DNA of 9,697 bases from Chloroflexota bacterium (GCA_947446155.1 CANFFZ010000078.1:1-9697), one strand, 5' to 3'. Shown: positions 1-7,131, counted from the first letter of the stretch. Notes: generated by a model from the letters alone, not told the origin. Numbers and translations are program-made.

Positions 1-678
1 CGAGGCGTGGGCGTCCTGCTGTTGAGTGCGTTCGTGCTGAGCCGGATCTTTGACCTCACCGTCCTCAACTGGGTACTGCGGAACTCTGTCGCTGGCCTGC
101 TCGTCGGGATGATGGTGGTGTTCCAACCGGAGATCCGGCGCGCCCTCGAACGCCTGGGTCGTACCGGGTTGCGGACGGCGATGCGACGGGCGGAGCGCGC
201 GGGCGCGATCAACACAGTCGTGCGCGCCTCAACAGCCTTCGCCAAGCAGAGCCTGGGCGCGCTGATCGTGCTCGAGCGCGAGACAGGGCTGAAGGAGGTC
301 ATCGACACCGGCGTGCCCGTGGGCGCGACCCTGTCCGTCGAACTGCTCTCCAGCATCTTCCCGGAGCAGTCACCCCTCCACGACGGTGCGGTCGTCGTCC
401 GGGGGGACCTCATTGTCGCCGCGGGGTGCACCCTCCCGCTGTCCGAGGCGCCGCTTCCCGGGGAGTTCGGCATGCGCCACCGCGCGGCCGTCGGCCTGAC
501 GGAGCGCACCGACGCGATCGTGATCGTGGTGTCCGAGGAGCGCGGTGAAATCGCGGTCGCCTCGAACGGGCGCATGGTCACTGGGCTTGACGAGGTGCGG
601 CTGACGCGCCAGTTGCAGCGGCTGTTCGACCTCGACCCTGACATGGTCGCGGAAGCCGAGCGGGTGGCTGCCTCGTGA
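1..678 (+). CDS. cdaA: Diadenylate cyclase CdaA (DisA_N/DAC domain), 5' end missing
   Basis: Membrane-bound cyclase that condenses two ATP into cyclic di-AMP, a second messenger controlling potassium, osmotic and cell-wall balance. The frame is open from base 1, and the in-window protein begins inside the membrane region, so about 40 N-terminal residues lie upstream; the GTG at base 7 is unlikely to be the true start. Hydrophobic segments up to about codon 40 end in the family-typical FQPEIRRALERLGR. The DAC domain follows, with the DGA motif at in-window codons 128-130 (after SPLH) and RHR at 159-161 (GMRHRAAVGLTE); both are catalytic or ATP-binding motifs of the family. The usual Thr before RHR is Met here, a minor change. 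The stop overlaps the GTG of the next gene by four bases, as expected for the common cdaA-cdaR pair. Identification is firm. Confidence 0.95.
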   Translation, partial: RGVGVLLLSAFVLSRIFDLTVLNWVLRNSVAGLLVGMMVVFQPEIRRALERLGRTGLRTAMRRAERAGAINTVVRASTAFAKQSLGALIVLERETGLKEVIDTGVPVGATLSVELLSSIFPEQSPLHDGAVVVRGDLIVAAGCTLPLSEAPLPGEFGMRHRAAVGLTERTDAIVIVVSEERGEIAVASNGRMVTGLDEVRLTRQLQRLFDLDPDMVAEAERVAAS

Positions 679-1952
679 GGCTGGGCCCATTCGGCGACAT
701 GAGCCGCGGCGAGGCAGTGGAGGTGGCAACGGCGACGTGGCGTAGCGCCCGTGCGCTGATGCGGAACACCCCCGGCCTGGCCGTCCTGTCGTTCATGCTC
801 GCCATCGTGCTCTGGTACTTCGTCACAGACACCGAGAATCCCACGCTCATCGATGTCTACCCCTCGCCGATCTCTGTCGAATCGGTGAACGTCACCGAGG
901 CGCTCGCGGTGGCGAACCAGTTGCCAGCGATCCAGGTACGCATCTCCGCTCCTGCTGATCGCTGGGAGCGCCTCACGCCCGCGAACTTCCGCGCGCTCGT
1001 CGACCTCAACGGGTTCGGTGCACGCTCACAGGAAGTCCCTGTGCGCGTGGAGGTCGAGGGTGTGCGCGGTGTGCGCGTGGTGGACGTGCAGCCTCGGACC
1101 GTGGTGGTGAACCTCGAAGATCTCGCGACGCGGCAGGTCTCAGTCGCCGCACGCGGGGTGGGGTCACCGCCGCTGGGGTACCAGATCGGGGCGATCACGC
1201 CGCAGACGGCGACCGCGCGCGTCAGCGGGCCGGAGTCGCTCGTGGCCCTTATCGACCAGGCGATCGCTGAGGTGAACGTGACGGGCCTCACGGTGAACGT
1301 GCAGCAGACCGTCGTACTGAAGGCTGTCGGCACCGGTGGCGCGGAGATTCGCGGCGTCCGTTTGGAGCCAACGAACGTCCCTGTGAACGTGGAGGTCATC
1401 CAGACGACAATCGTGCGCACCGTCCCGCTGGCCGTGGAAGTCGCCGGAGAGCCCGATCCGGGCTACGCGGTGTCGCGTGTGGCGTCCTCGCCTTCGGCGA
1501 TCCAAGTCCAGGGGCCGATTGAACTGCTTCAGCAGATCGACCGAATCCGGCTGCCTGCCGTGAGCGTGGCGGGGGCGCGCTCGGACGTCGTCCGGTCGGT
1601 GCTGATCCCGCTCCCGGCGGGCCTCTCGTACGTGGACCGCGATCGTGCGACGGTAACAGTGACGATTACCGCCGCCGCCGGGTCGCGTCGCACCACGCTC
1701 GCCATCGAACCGATCGGCGTGCCGGGTGGGCGCATCGCGCGCGTGCAGGGCTCCGGCAGTGTCGAGGTGATCCTCGAAGGGCCGCTTCCCGTCCTGAACG
1801 CCATGGCGTCGGGTGATCTGCGTGCCACGGTCGACGTGGCAGGCGCGAGTACAGGGACATTCAGTTTGCAGGTGAACGTGAAGGCGCCAGACGGCGTCTC
1901 CGTGAAGTCGGTGCAGCCCGCCACCGTGACAGTTACGATCGGTGGCCCATGA
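675..1952 (+). CDS. YbbR-repeat membrane-anchored protein (CdaR-like regulator of CdaA)
   Basis: In other bacteria the YbbR protein encoded next to cdaA (CdaR) binds the cyclase and modulates its activity from outside the membrane. Here the 425-residue protein has a cytoplasmic N-terminus of about 30 residues, one membrane segment at about 34-51 ending in LWYFV, and then four beta-rich YbbR-type repeats, roughly 57-150, 151-245, 246-335 and 337-425. The repeats share patterns such as xVxGPxxLV/LLQQID and end in alternating-valine strands (for example ATVTVTIGGP at the C-terminus). The chosen GTG overlaps the cdaA stop as GTGA. An ATG at 699 would remove eight residues and leave the anchor intact, and neither start has a strong Shine-Dalgarno. 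The stop overlaps the der start as ATGA. The family call is firm; the regulatory role is inferred from context. Confidence 0.9.
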   Translation: MRLGPFGDMSRGEAVEVATATWRSARALMRNTPGLAVLSFMLAIVLWYFVTDTENPTLIDVYPSPISVESVNVTEALAVANQLPAIQVRISAPADRWERLTPANFRALVDLNGFGARSQEVPVRVEVEGVRGVRVVDVQPRTVVVNLEDLATRQVSVAARGVGSPPLGYQIGAITPQTATARVSGPESLVALIDQAIAEVNVTGLTVNVQQTVVLKAVGTGGAEIRGVRLEPTNVPVNVEVIQTTIVRTVPLAVEVAGEPDPGYAVSRVASSPSAIQVQGPIELLQQIDRIRLPAVSVAGARSDVVRSVLIPLPAGLSYVDRDRATVTVTITAAAGSRRTTLAIEPIGVPGGRIARVQGSGSVEVILEGPLPVLNAMASGDLRATVDVAGASTGTFSLQVNVKAPDGVSVKSVQPATVTVTIGGP

Positions 1953-3298
1953 CCTCTCCAGAACCTCTGTTGCCGATCGTTGCGATCGTTGGACGCCCCA
2001 ACGTCGGCAAGTCCGCGCTCTTCAACCGCCTCACGAGGCGCAACAACGCGCTGGTCGAAGACCTGCCGGGCACCACGCGTGACCGCATCTACGGTCTCGT
2101 CGAGTGGCGCGGGCGCAACCTCCGCATCGTCGACACGGGCGGACTCGGTGACGAGGCGACCGACCCGTTCGGGACGCTGATCCGGGAGGGCGTCGCGCAC
2201 GCCCTCGCAGAGTCGCAGGCCGTCGTGTTTGTCGTGGACGGGCAGTCTGGGCCCACCGGCGCGGACTACGAGGTCGCCGACATGCTGCGCAAGGCGCGCC
2301 AGCCGGTGCTGCTCTGTGTGAACAAGGGCGACACCGGTGCCGCCGAGCGGAACTTCGTGGAGTTCTACGCCCTCGGCCTCGGTGAGCCGATGTCCGTCTC
2401 TGCGCTTCACGGTCGAGGTGCCGGCGACCTGTTGGACGCTGTCCTCGAACTGATCCCCGAGGCACCCGAGGAGCCTCCCGTCGAGCCAGAGCGCGTACGC
2501 GTGGCCATCGTTGGCCGCCCGAACGTTGGTAAGTCCTCCATCACGAATGCCATCCTGGGCGAGAAGCGCGCGATCGTCTCGGATGTGCCGGGCACGACCC
2601 GTGACGCCATCGACACCTCCTTCGACTTCGGCGGACAGCCGATGTTGCTGGTGGACACCGCCGGAATCCGTCGCGCGGGCCGCATCGAGCGAGGCGTGGA
2701 ACGCCACTCGGTGCAGCGTGCGGAGCGCGCAGTCGACCGGTCAGACGTGGTGTTTGTCGTGATCGACCAGCAGGAGTTGCTGGTGGCGCAGGACACGCAC
2801 ATCGCCGGATACGCCGCGACGGCGAACAAGGGCATCGTGATCCTCGTGAACAAATGGGACCTCGCGGAGGATCGGGCGGCGAAGCCCGAGGCGGCCCAGA
2901 AGGTGGACGCCAAGTACAAATTCATCCCGTGGGCCCCGGTGATCTTCACCTCGGCGGTGACGGGTGAAGGCGTACAGGACGCCCTCGAGCTGGCCGTTCA
3001 TATCTCGGAGGTACGCCGCCGCCGTGTCCAGACGTCCGAGTTGAATCGGGTGCTGCACCGCGCGATGGCGGAACACGGCCCGCCGACGATCCGGCACAAG
3101 AAGTTGAAGTTGTACTTTGCGACACAACCTGAGGTGGCCCCGCCGACCTTCGTCCTGTTCGTGAACGACCCCGCGCTCGTCCATTTCTCCTACGAACGGT
3201 TCCTGGAAAACACCCTCCGGTCAAACTTCGACTTCGAAGGGACCGCGATCCGGGTAATATTCCGCGGTCGTGCCGAGGGTACCGAGGAGCCGTCGTGA
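1949..3298 (+). CDS. der: Ribosome-assembly GTPase Der (EngA), double G domain
   Basis: Essential GTPase acting in late assembly of the 50S ribosomal subunit. The 449-residue length is normal for the family. G domain 1 has the P-loop GRPNVGKS at 15-22, DTGG at 62-65 and NKGD at 125-128. G domain 2 has GRPNVGKS at 189-196, DTAG at 236-239 and NKWD at 301-304. The C-terminal KH-like domain (about 355-440) carries the diagnostic PPTFVLFVNDPALVHFSYERFLEN and FEGTAIRVIFR stretches. All nucleotide-binding motifs are intact. The ATG start overlaps the preceding YbbR stop by four bases, and its own TGA overlaps the GTG of plsY by four bases, so it sits inside a translationally coupled operon. Placement of der directly before plsY and gpsA recurs in Gram-positive-like and Chloroflexota genomes, from general knowledge. 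Confidence 0.98.
   Translation: MTSPEPLLPIVAIVGRPNVGKSALFNRLTRRNNALVEDLPGTTRDRIYGLVEWRGRNLRIVDTGGLGDEATDPFGTLIREGVAHALAESQAVVFVVDGQSGPTGADYEVADMLRKARQPVLLCVNKGDTGAAERNFVEFYALGLGEPMSVSALHGRGAGDLLDAVLELIPEAPEEPPVEPERVRVAIVGRPNVGKSSITNAILGEKRAIVSDVPGTTRDAIDTSFDFGGQPMLLVDTAGIRRAGRIERGVERHSVQRAERAVDRSDVVFVVIDQQELLVAQDTHIAGYAATANKGIVILVNKWDLAEDRAAKPEAAQKVDAKYKFIPWAPVIFTSAVTGEGVQDALELAVHISEVRRRRVQTSELNRVLHRAMAEHGPPTIRHKKLKLYFATQPEVAPPTFVLFVNDPALVHFSYERFLENTLRSNFDFEGTAIRVIFRGRAEGTEEPS
3284..3289 (+). promoter_or_regulatory. Shine-Dalgarno GAGGAG deciding the plsY start
   Basis: GAGGAG lies inside the 3' end of der, five bases before GTG 3295 and eleven bases before the alternative ATG at 3301. The spacing slightly favours the GTG, which also forms the GTGA overlap with the der stop, so ribosomes ending der could reinitiate on plsY. 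Confidence 0.6.
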
Positions 3299-3933
3299 AC
3301 ATGCCCGTGGCCGCCGCGCTCGGAGCCCTGGCGGGGTACCTCATCGGTGGTATCCCGTTCGGCCTGATTGTCGGGCGGCTCGCTGGCGTCCGCGATGTCC
3401 GCGAGTACGGTTCCGGCAAGATCGGGTTCACGAATTCGCTTCGGACCCTCGGCATGAAATGGGCGATGCTCGTCGTCGCGGGCGACATCACGAAGGGTGT
3501 GGCGGCTGTCCTCGTTGGGCGGCTGCTGCTCGACGAGCCGTGGGCGGCGGCGCTTGCCGGCATCGCCGCCGTGGTGGGGCACATCTACTCCGTCTACGCC
3601 GGTTTCCGAGGCGGGCGCGGCGTGTCGACGGCGTTCGGCGCCTTCCTCGCGGTCAGTTGGCCCGCGGCGCTTGCAGTCGTCACGTTCTCGCTGATCGTGC
3701 TGTACCTGTTCCGGTACGCCTCGTTGATGTCCGTCGTCGGCGTGTTCGTCGGCTTCGTCGTGGTCATCGCGCTCGTGGCGACGGGCGACCTCGCGAATCC
3801 GTACGCCGTCTTCGCCATCGGCACGATGCTGGCCGTCGAGATCAGCCATCGAGGCAATATCCGACGCCTGCTGGCTGGCACCGAGCCGAAACTCGGCCAG
3901 GGCGGCACGCGACGCGTCCCGGGCGCTTCCTAG
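3295..3933 (+). CDS. plsY: Acyl-phosphate:glycerol-3-phosphate acyltransferase PlsY
   Basis: Integral membrane enzyme that transfers an acyl group from acyl-phosphate (made by PlsX) to sn-glycerol-3-phosphate, giving lysophosphatidate, the first step of bacterial phospholipid synthesis. The 212-residue protein has several hydrophobic segments and the three family motifs: GSGKIGFTN at 39-47, GHIYSVYAGFRGGRGVST at 95-112, and the C-terminal HRGNIRRLLAGTEPKLG at 185-201. In motif 1 most homologues have GSGN; Lys replaces that Asn at 42, a variant I recall from Chloroflexota. The GTG start is supported by a GAGGAG five bases upstream and a 4-base overlap with der; ATG 3301 is a two-codon-shorter alternative. 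The gene sits 53 bases before gpsA, which makes its glycerol-3-phosphate substrate. Confidence 0.96.
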   Translation: MNMPVAAALGALAGYLIGGIPFGLIVGRLAGVRDVREYGSGKIGFTNSLRTLGMKWAMLVVAGDITKGVAAVLVGRLLLDEPWAAALAGIAAVVGHIYSVYAGFRGGRGVSTAFGAFLAVSWPAALAVVTFSLIVLYLFRYASLMSVVGVFVGFVVVIALVATGDLANPYAVFAIGTMLAVEISHRGNIRRLLAGTEPKLGQGGTRRVPGAS

Positions 3934-3974
3934 CCGCGACCGAGCCGACTCGCGCGCCCACCATCGAGGCGCGC

Positions 3975-3980
3975 TATAAC
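3975..3980 (+). promoter_or_regulatory. Candidate -10 element TATAAC for a leaderless gpsA transcript
   Basis: TATAAC is one base from the TATAAT consensus and is conspicuous in GC-rich DNA. It lies exactly at -12 to -7 relative to the A of the gpsA ATG at 3987, which would make that A the transcription start. No Shine-Dalgarno lies before this ATG and no good -35 hexamer is seen at normal spacing. The position supports a leaderless mRNA; proof would need transcription start mapping. Confidence 0.5.
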
Positions 3981-3986
3981 CGCCGC

Positions 3987-5012
3987 ATGGTCCTCGAATC
4001 TGCCCCACGTACCTACGGCGATGCCTTCCGGCACGCTGCCGTCGTCGGCGCGACGGCCTGGGGCACCATGCTCGCCATCCACCTCGCGCGGAACGGGGTG
4101 CGCACGACGCTCGTCGCCCGGCACGCCGAGGAGGCCGCGACGCTGCAGCGCGAGCGCACGAACACGCTTCGGCTCCCTGGTGCGGCCTTCCCGGACACCC
4201 TTGAGGTGGGCGCGGGCCCCTCTGGAGTTGCGGGTGCAGACCTCGTGGTCTTCGCCGTGCCCTCGCGAACGCTGACCGAGAACGCGCTGGGACTCGCGTC
4301 TGCGGTAGCGCCGGACGCGACGCTGTTGTCCGCGACCAAGGGGATCGAGTTCGAGACGGGCCGGCGCATGACGGAATTGCTGTCCGCCGCCCTCCCTGGG
4401 CGGGCGGTTGCCGCGATCTCCGGTCCGAACCTGTCTCGGGAGGTCGTGTCCGGCATGCCCGGATCGACCGTGATCGCCTCGAAGGGTGGCCGCATCGATG
4501 CGCTTCGGGCGGCGTTCCACTCGGCGTCGCTGCGCGTGTACACCTCGGATGACGTGGCGGGCGTCGAGTTCGGGGGAGCGCTCAAGAACGTGATGGCCAT
4601 CGCTGCGGGGATGGCCGACGCCCTCGACTTCGGCCACAACGCCAAGGCGGCCCTGCTGACTCGCGGGCTGGCGGAAATCACGAGGCTGGGCGTGGCCGCC
4701 GGGGCGGACCCACTCACGTTCCAGGGACTGGCGGGCATCGGCGACCTGATCGCCACCTCGTACAGCCCGCTCTCGCGGAACCGCCGCCTCGGCGAACTGG
4801 TAGGCGGCGGCCAGAGCCTGGCGGCAGCCCTCGGTGCGCTAGGGGGCACCGCCGAGGGTGTCCCGACTGTCCCGGCGGCGCTCCGCCTCGCCTCGCGGCT
4901 GGGGGTGGAGATGCCGATTACGGAAGGGCTCCAGAGCGTCCTCAGCGGAGGCCAGTCGCCTCTGGAGGCGATGCGCGTCCTCATGAGCCGCTCGCCCCGC
5001 CCGGAGCGCTAG
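3987..5012 (+). CDS. gpsA: NAD(P)-dependent glycerol-3-phosphate dehydrogenase GpsA
   Basis: Cytosolic enzyme reducing dihydroxyacetone phosphate to sn-glycerol-3-phosphate for phospholipid synthesis, the substrate of the adjacent PlsY. The 341-residue length is normal. The N-terminal Rossmann fold has G-A-T-A-W-G-T at 21-27, where the usual second glycine of GxGxWGT is Thr23. SATKGIE starts at 115 and SGPNLSREV at 145. The C-terminal domain has the family blocks GGALKNVMAIAAG, NAKAALLTRGLAE, and GLAGIGDLIATSYSPLSRNRR, so the catalytic part is intact. The frame stays open upstream to about 3270, but that part is a shadow of plsY. The ATG at 3987 puts 18 residues before the first beta strand and sits just after a TATAAC hexamer, so it is the best start. 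No Shine-Dalgarno precedes it. Confidence 0.94.
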   Translation: MVLESAPRTYGDAFRHAAVVGATAWGTMLAIHLARNGVRTTLVARHAEEAATLQRERTNTLRLPGAAFPDTLEVGAGPSGVAGADLVVFAVPSRTLTENALGLASAVAPDATLLSATKGIEFETGRRMTELLSAALPGRAVAAISGPNLSREVVSGMPGSTVIASKGGRIDALRAAFHSASLRVYTSDDVAGVEFGGALKNVMAIAAGMADALDFGHNAKAALLTRGLAEITRLGVAAGADPLTFQGLAGIGDLIATSYSPLSRNRRLGELVGGGQSLAAALGALGGTAEGVPTVPAALRLASRLGVEMPITEGLQSVLSGGQSPLEAMRVLMSRSPRPER

Positions 5013-5046
5013 GGCGCTCTGGAGGGCGGCAGCCAAGGCGCTCGCG

Positions 5047-5052
5047 TAGAAT
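5047..5052 (+). promoter_or_regulatory. Candidate -10 element TAGAAT before the HEAT-repeat gene
   Basis: TAGAAT differs from TATAAT at one base and is followed by a pyrimidine run (5054-5061) that leads straight into the ATG at 5062, whose A is the first purine after the run. Transcription would therefore start within about three bases of the ATG or on it. There is no Shine-Dalgarno and no evident -35. It would drive the HEAT-Nudix-GNAT genes separately from the block upstream. Confidence 0.45.
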
Positions 5053-5061
5053 GTCTCTCCT

Positions 5062-6078
5062 ATGACGAACCTTCACGATGACGATGAGCTCGAGGACGAC
5101 GACGAGCCGGTAGCGCTGCCGGCCGCTGGCACCGTCCTCGACGAGATCGAGCGCGGGATGCCGCTGCTGCCCGGGCAGCTCCACGTGCTCTCCGAGCCGA
5201 GTCCTGACCTGCTTCAGCGCATCCTGCGCATGTGGCCCAAACTGACGCCCGAACGGCGTAGGGACGTGCTCGCCGCGCTTGAGCACGAGGCTGCCGAGCA
5301 CTCAGTCCTCGATTTCCATCGGATCTACCTTTCGGCGCTGCGGGACTCGGACACGGCAACACGGATCCTCGCAGTGCGAGGTTTGTTCGAAGAGGACCGC
5401 CCAGAGATCATGCGGCTGCTGCTCCCGATGCTGGCGGACGACGACTCCACGGACGTCCGCATCGAGGTTGCGCGCACGCTCGGCCAGTTCATCCTCGCGA
5501 TGGAGTTCGGCCTGGTGGCAGAGGACGACGCGGAGACGCTGATCGCCGGGCTGCGTGACGTCATCGACGACGTGGAGCAAGTGGACGAGGTCCGCGGGGC
5601 CGTCCTCGTGGCGCTTGGCGCGGCGAGCGACGAGGCGACGGCGGAACTGATCTCGGAGCAGTACGAGACGGGCAGCGGCACGATGAAGATCGCCGCCCTG
5701 AAGGCGATGGGCCGGAATGCCTCGGACGGCTGGCTCGACCTGCTCATCTACCACTTCGACGACGAAGACCCCGAGGTGCGGGCGACCGCCGCGGAGGCCG
5801 CCGGCCTGCTGCTCCTCGATGAGGCAGTGAGCCCCCTCGTGATGCTCGCCACCGAGGACAAGGACAACGACGTCCAGGTCGCGGCGATCAAGGCCCTCGG
5901 CGAGATCGCCAGCGACGAGGCGGAACGCATCCTGAACCGCTGGCAGCGTGAGCGCCACGAGCCGCACGTCCGCGAGGCCCTGCGCGAGGCCCTCGGCTCG
6001 GTACACCTGATCACTCAGGAGATGCGCCACGGGCAGGGGGGCCGCCCCGACTTCGCGGACGAGGATCCCCCGCTGTGA
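5062..6078 (+). CDS. Acidic HEAT-repeat protein, function unknown
   Basis: A 338-residue soluble protein with no signal peptide and no membrane segment. An acidic low-complexity N-terminus (DDDELEDDDEP, about residues 6-16) is followed from about residue 55 by a helical array of HEAT/PBS-lyase-type repeats, recognisable from units such as DSTDVRIEVARTLGQF, DPEVRATAAEAAGLL and NDVQVAAIKALGEIASDEA; I count roughly six. Such arrays are usually protein-binding scaffolds with no catalytic site, and none is seen here. The overall composition is strongly acidic. The C-terminal tail (about 315-338) is not repeat-like. The stop overlaps the GTG of the Nudix gene by four bases, so the two are probably cotranslated. 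The family call is good. The job is unknown; binding a partner, possibly a product of the coupled genes, is only a guess. Confidence 0.85.
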   Translation: MTNLHDDDELEDDDEPVALPAAGTVLDEIERGMPLLPGQLHVLSEPSPDLLQRILRMWPKLTPERRRDVLAALEHEAAEHSVLDFHRIYLSALRDSDTATRILAVRGLFEEDRPEIMRLLLPMLADDDSTDVRIEVARTLGQFILAMEFGLVAEDDAETLIAGLRDVIDDVEQVDEVRGAVLVALGAASDEATAELISEQYETGSGTMKIAALKAMGRNASDGWLDLLIYHFDDEDPEVRATAAEAAGLLLLDEAVSPLVMLATEDKDNDVQVAAIKALGEIASDEAERILNRWQRERHEPHVREALREALGSVHLITQEMRHGQGGRPDFADEDPPL

Positions 6079-6509
6079 CTTCGGGATCGCGTGACGAGTT
6101 CTCCGCCGGCGGCGTTGTCTATCGCCGTGGTGAGGAGGGCATCGAGGTCGTCCTCGTCGGACGGCGTCGTGAGCGCCTCTGGGCGCTGCCGAAGGGGAGG
6201 CCGGATGGCAACGAGGCGCCCGAGGAGACGGCCCTGCGCGAGGTGCGCGAGGAGACCGGCCTCGAAGCGCGCATCGAGCAGCCGCTGGGGGACGTGGCCT
6301 ACTGGTACACGGGGTCGGACGGACAGCGCGTCCACAAGAAGGTCACGTACTACCTGATGCAGCCCGTGGGCGGCGATGTCGCCAACCACGACCACGAGTT
6401 CGACGATGTCGCATGGGTCCACCTGTCCGAGGCGGAGCGACTGCTGACACATCGGAACCAACTGCACATCTTGCGTCGCGTCGCTGAACTGACGGACCGC
6501 GCGGCGTGA
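6075..6509 (+). CDS. Nudix hydrolase
   Basis: Small (144 residues) Mg-dependent hydrolase of nucleoside diphosphates linked to another moiety. The Nudix box is complete at 41-63 and fits Gx5Ex7REUxEExGU: G41, E47, R55, E56, E59, E60, G62. It is preceded by WALPKG, typical of MutT/Ap4A-hydrolase-like members, and followed by a GDVAYWYTG strand and a DVAWVHLSEAERLL segment normal for the fold. The substrate cannot be read from the sequence; dinucleoside polyphosphates, oxidised dNTPs or a sugar nucleotide are all possible. The GTG start overlaps the HEAT stop as GTGA and has GAGGA nine bases upstream (6061-6065). The 3' end overlaps the acetyltransferase start by four bases. The protein lacks any extra domain. 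Confidence 0.92.
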   Translation: MTSGSRDEFSAGGVVYRRGEEGIEVVLVGRRRERLWALPKGRPDGNEAPEETALREVREETGLEARIEQPLGDVAYWYTGSDGQRVHKKVTYYLMQPVGGDVANHDHEFDDVAWVHLSEAERLLTHRNQLHILRRVAELTDRAA

Positions 6510-7078
6510 CCGCCACGCAGCCGCGTACCGTGGCGACCGGACGCCTCGTGCGGCTGCGCGAGAAGACGGTCGAGGACGCCGAGCGCGACTACTCGTGGCG
6601 CACCGACCAGGAACTTGCTGCCTACGACGCGGCCCGCCCGCTTACCGTCCGCTTCACGAACTTCGTCGCCACGATGGCGGAAGAACTGAAGTATCCGACC
6701 GCCCACCGGCGTACCTATGCCATCGAAGACCTCGAGACCGGCCGGCACATCGGCAACGTCATGTACTACGGGTACGACGCCAACCAGCGTGAGGCCGAGA
6801 TCGGCATCACGATCGGTGACCGCGACTACTGGTCGCGTGGCTTCGGTGTCGACGTGGTGCAGTCGATGCTGGGGTTCCTGTTCGAGGAGAAGCGGCTGCG
6901 CCGGGTGTACCTCCATACGCTGACGTGGAACTACCGCGCCCAGAAAGCGTTCGAGCGCGCTGGTTTCGAGCGCATCCGCCCGGTCTCACGCGGCGGCTAC
7001 GAGTTCCTGTACATGGAGGCCACCGAGGAAACGCTGGCCGCCTCGCTCCTCCCTTTCGCTCGCGAGGATCGCGAGTAG
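6506..7078 (+). CDS. GNAT-family N-acetyltransferase (RimJ/RimL type)
   Basis: A 190-residue GNAT enzyme that would transfer acetyl from acetyl-CoA to an amine, such as a protein N-terminus, a small molecule or an antibiotic; the acceptor is not evident. It begins with the typical GRLVRLREKTVEDAE strand-helix, has the IGNVMYYGYD and EAEIGITIGDRDYW core strands, then the acetyl-CoA loop YWSRGFG around residues 108-114, and the NYRAQKAFERAGFE segment that is characteristic of RimJ/RimL-like and SpeG-like members. The GTG start overlaps the Nudix stop as GTGA, and no strong Shine-Dalgarno is visible, so translation is probably coupled. It is the last gene on this strand; a strong inverted repeat follows 24 bases after the stop. 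Confidence 0.92.
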   Translation: MTATQPRTVATGRLVRLREKTVEDAERDYSWRTDQELAAYDAARPLTVRFTNFVATMAEELKYPTAHRRTYAIEDLETGRHIGNVMYYGYDANQREAEIGITIGDRDYWSRGFGVDVVQSMLGFLFEEKRLRRVYLHTLTWNYRAQKAFERAGFERIRPVSRGGYEFLYMEATEETLAASLLPFAREDRE

Positions 7079-7102
7079 GCGCGGACTCGAACGTCGGACG
7101 CA

Positions 7103-7131
7103 GAGAGGGCCGCCCAGTGGGCGGCCCTCTC
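7103..7131. terminator. Perfect 13-bp inverted repeat between convergent genes, likely bidirectional terminator
   Basis: GAGAGGGCCGCCC, a three-base AGT loop, and the exact reverse complement GGGCGGCCCTCTC. It lies 24 bases after the acetyltransferase stop and 43 bases beyond the end of the opposing dehydrogenase gene, so it can serve both transcripts. Neither side has a T-tract, which differs from the canonical intrinsic terminator but is common in GC-rich genomes. The remaining intergenic bases (7079-7174) show nothing else convincing. Confidence 0.75.

Noticed and set aside
1529..2707. Long minus-strand open frame (392 codons) across the ybbR/der junction
   Set aside because: It lies opposite two well-supported genes, has no recognisable domain, and reflects the GC-rich codon bias, which keeps antisense frames open.
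3270..3986. N-terminal extension of gpsA fused in frame, which would give a 580-residue protein
   Set aside because: The upstream part overlaps plsY, is Arg-rich and unlike any domain; the GpsA Rossmann fold starts normally after ATG 3987.
3190..4008. 272-codon minus-strand frame opposite plsY
   Set aside because: Charged, repetitive composition without motifs; the plus strand carries an intact PlsY with all family motifs.
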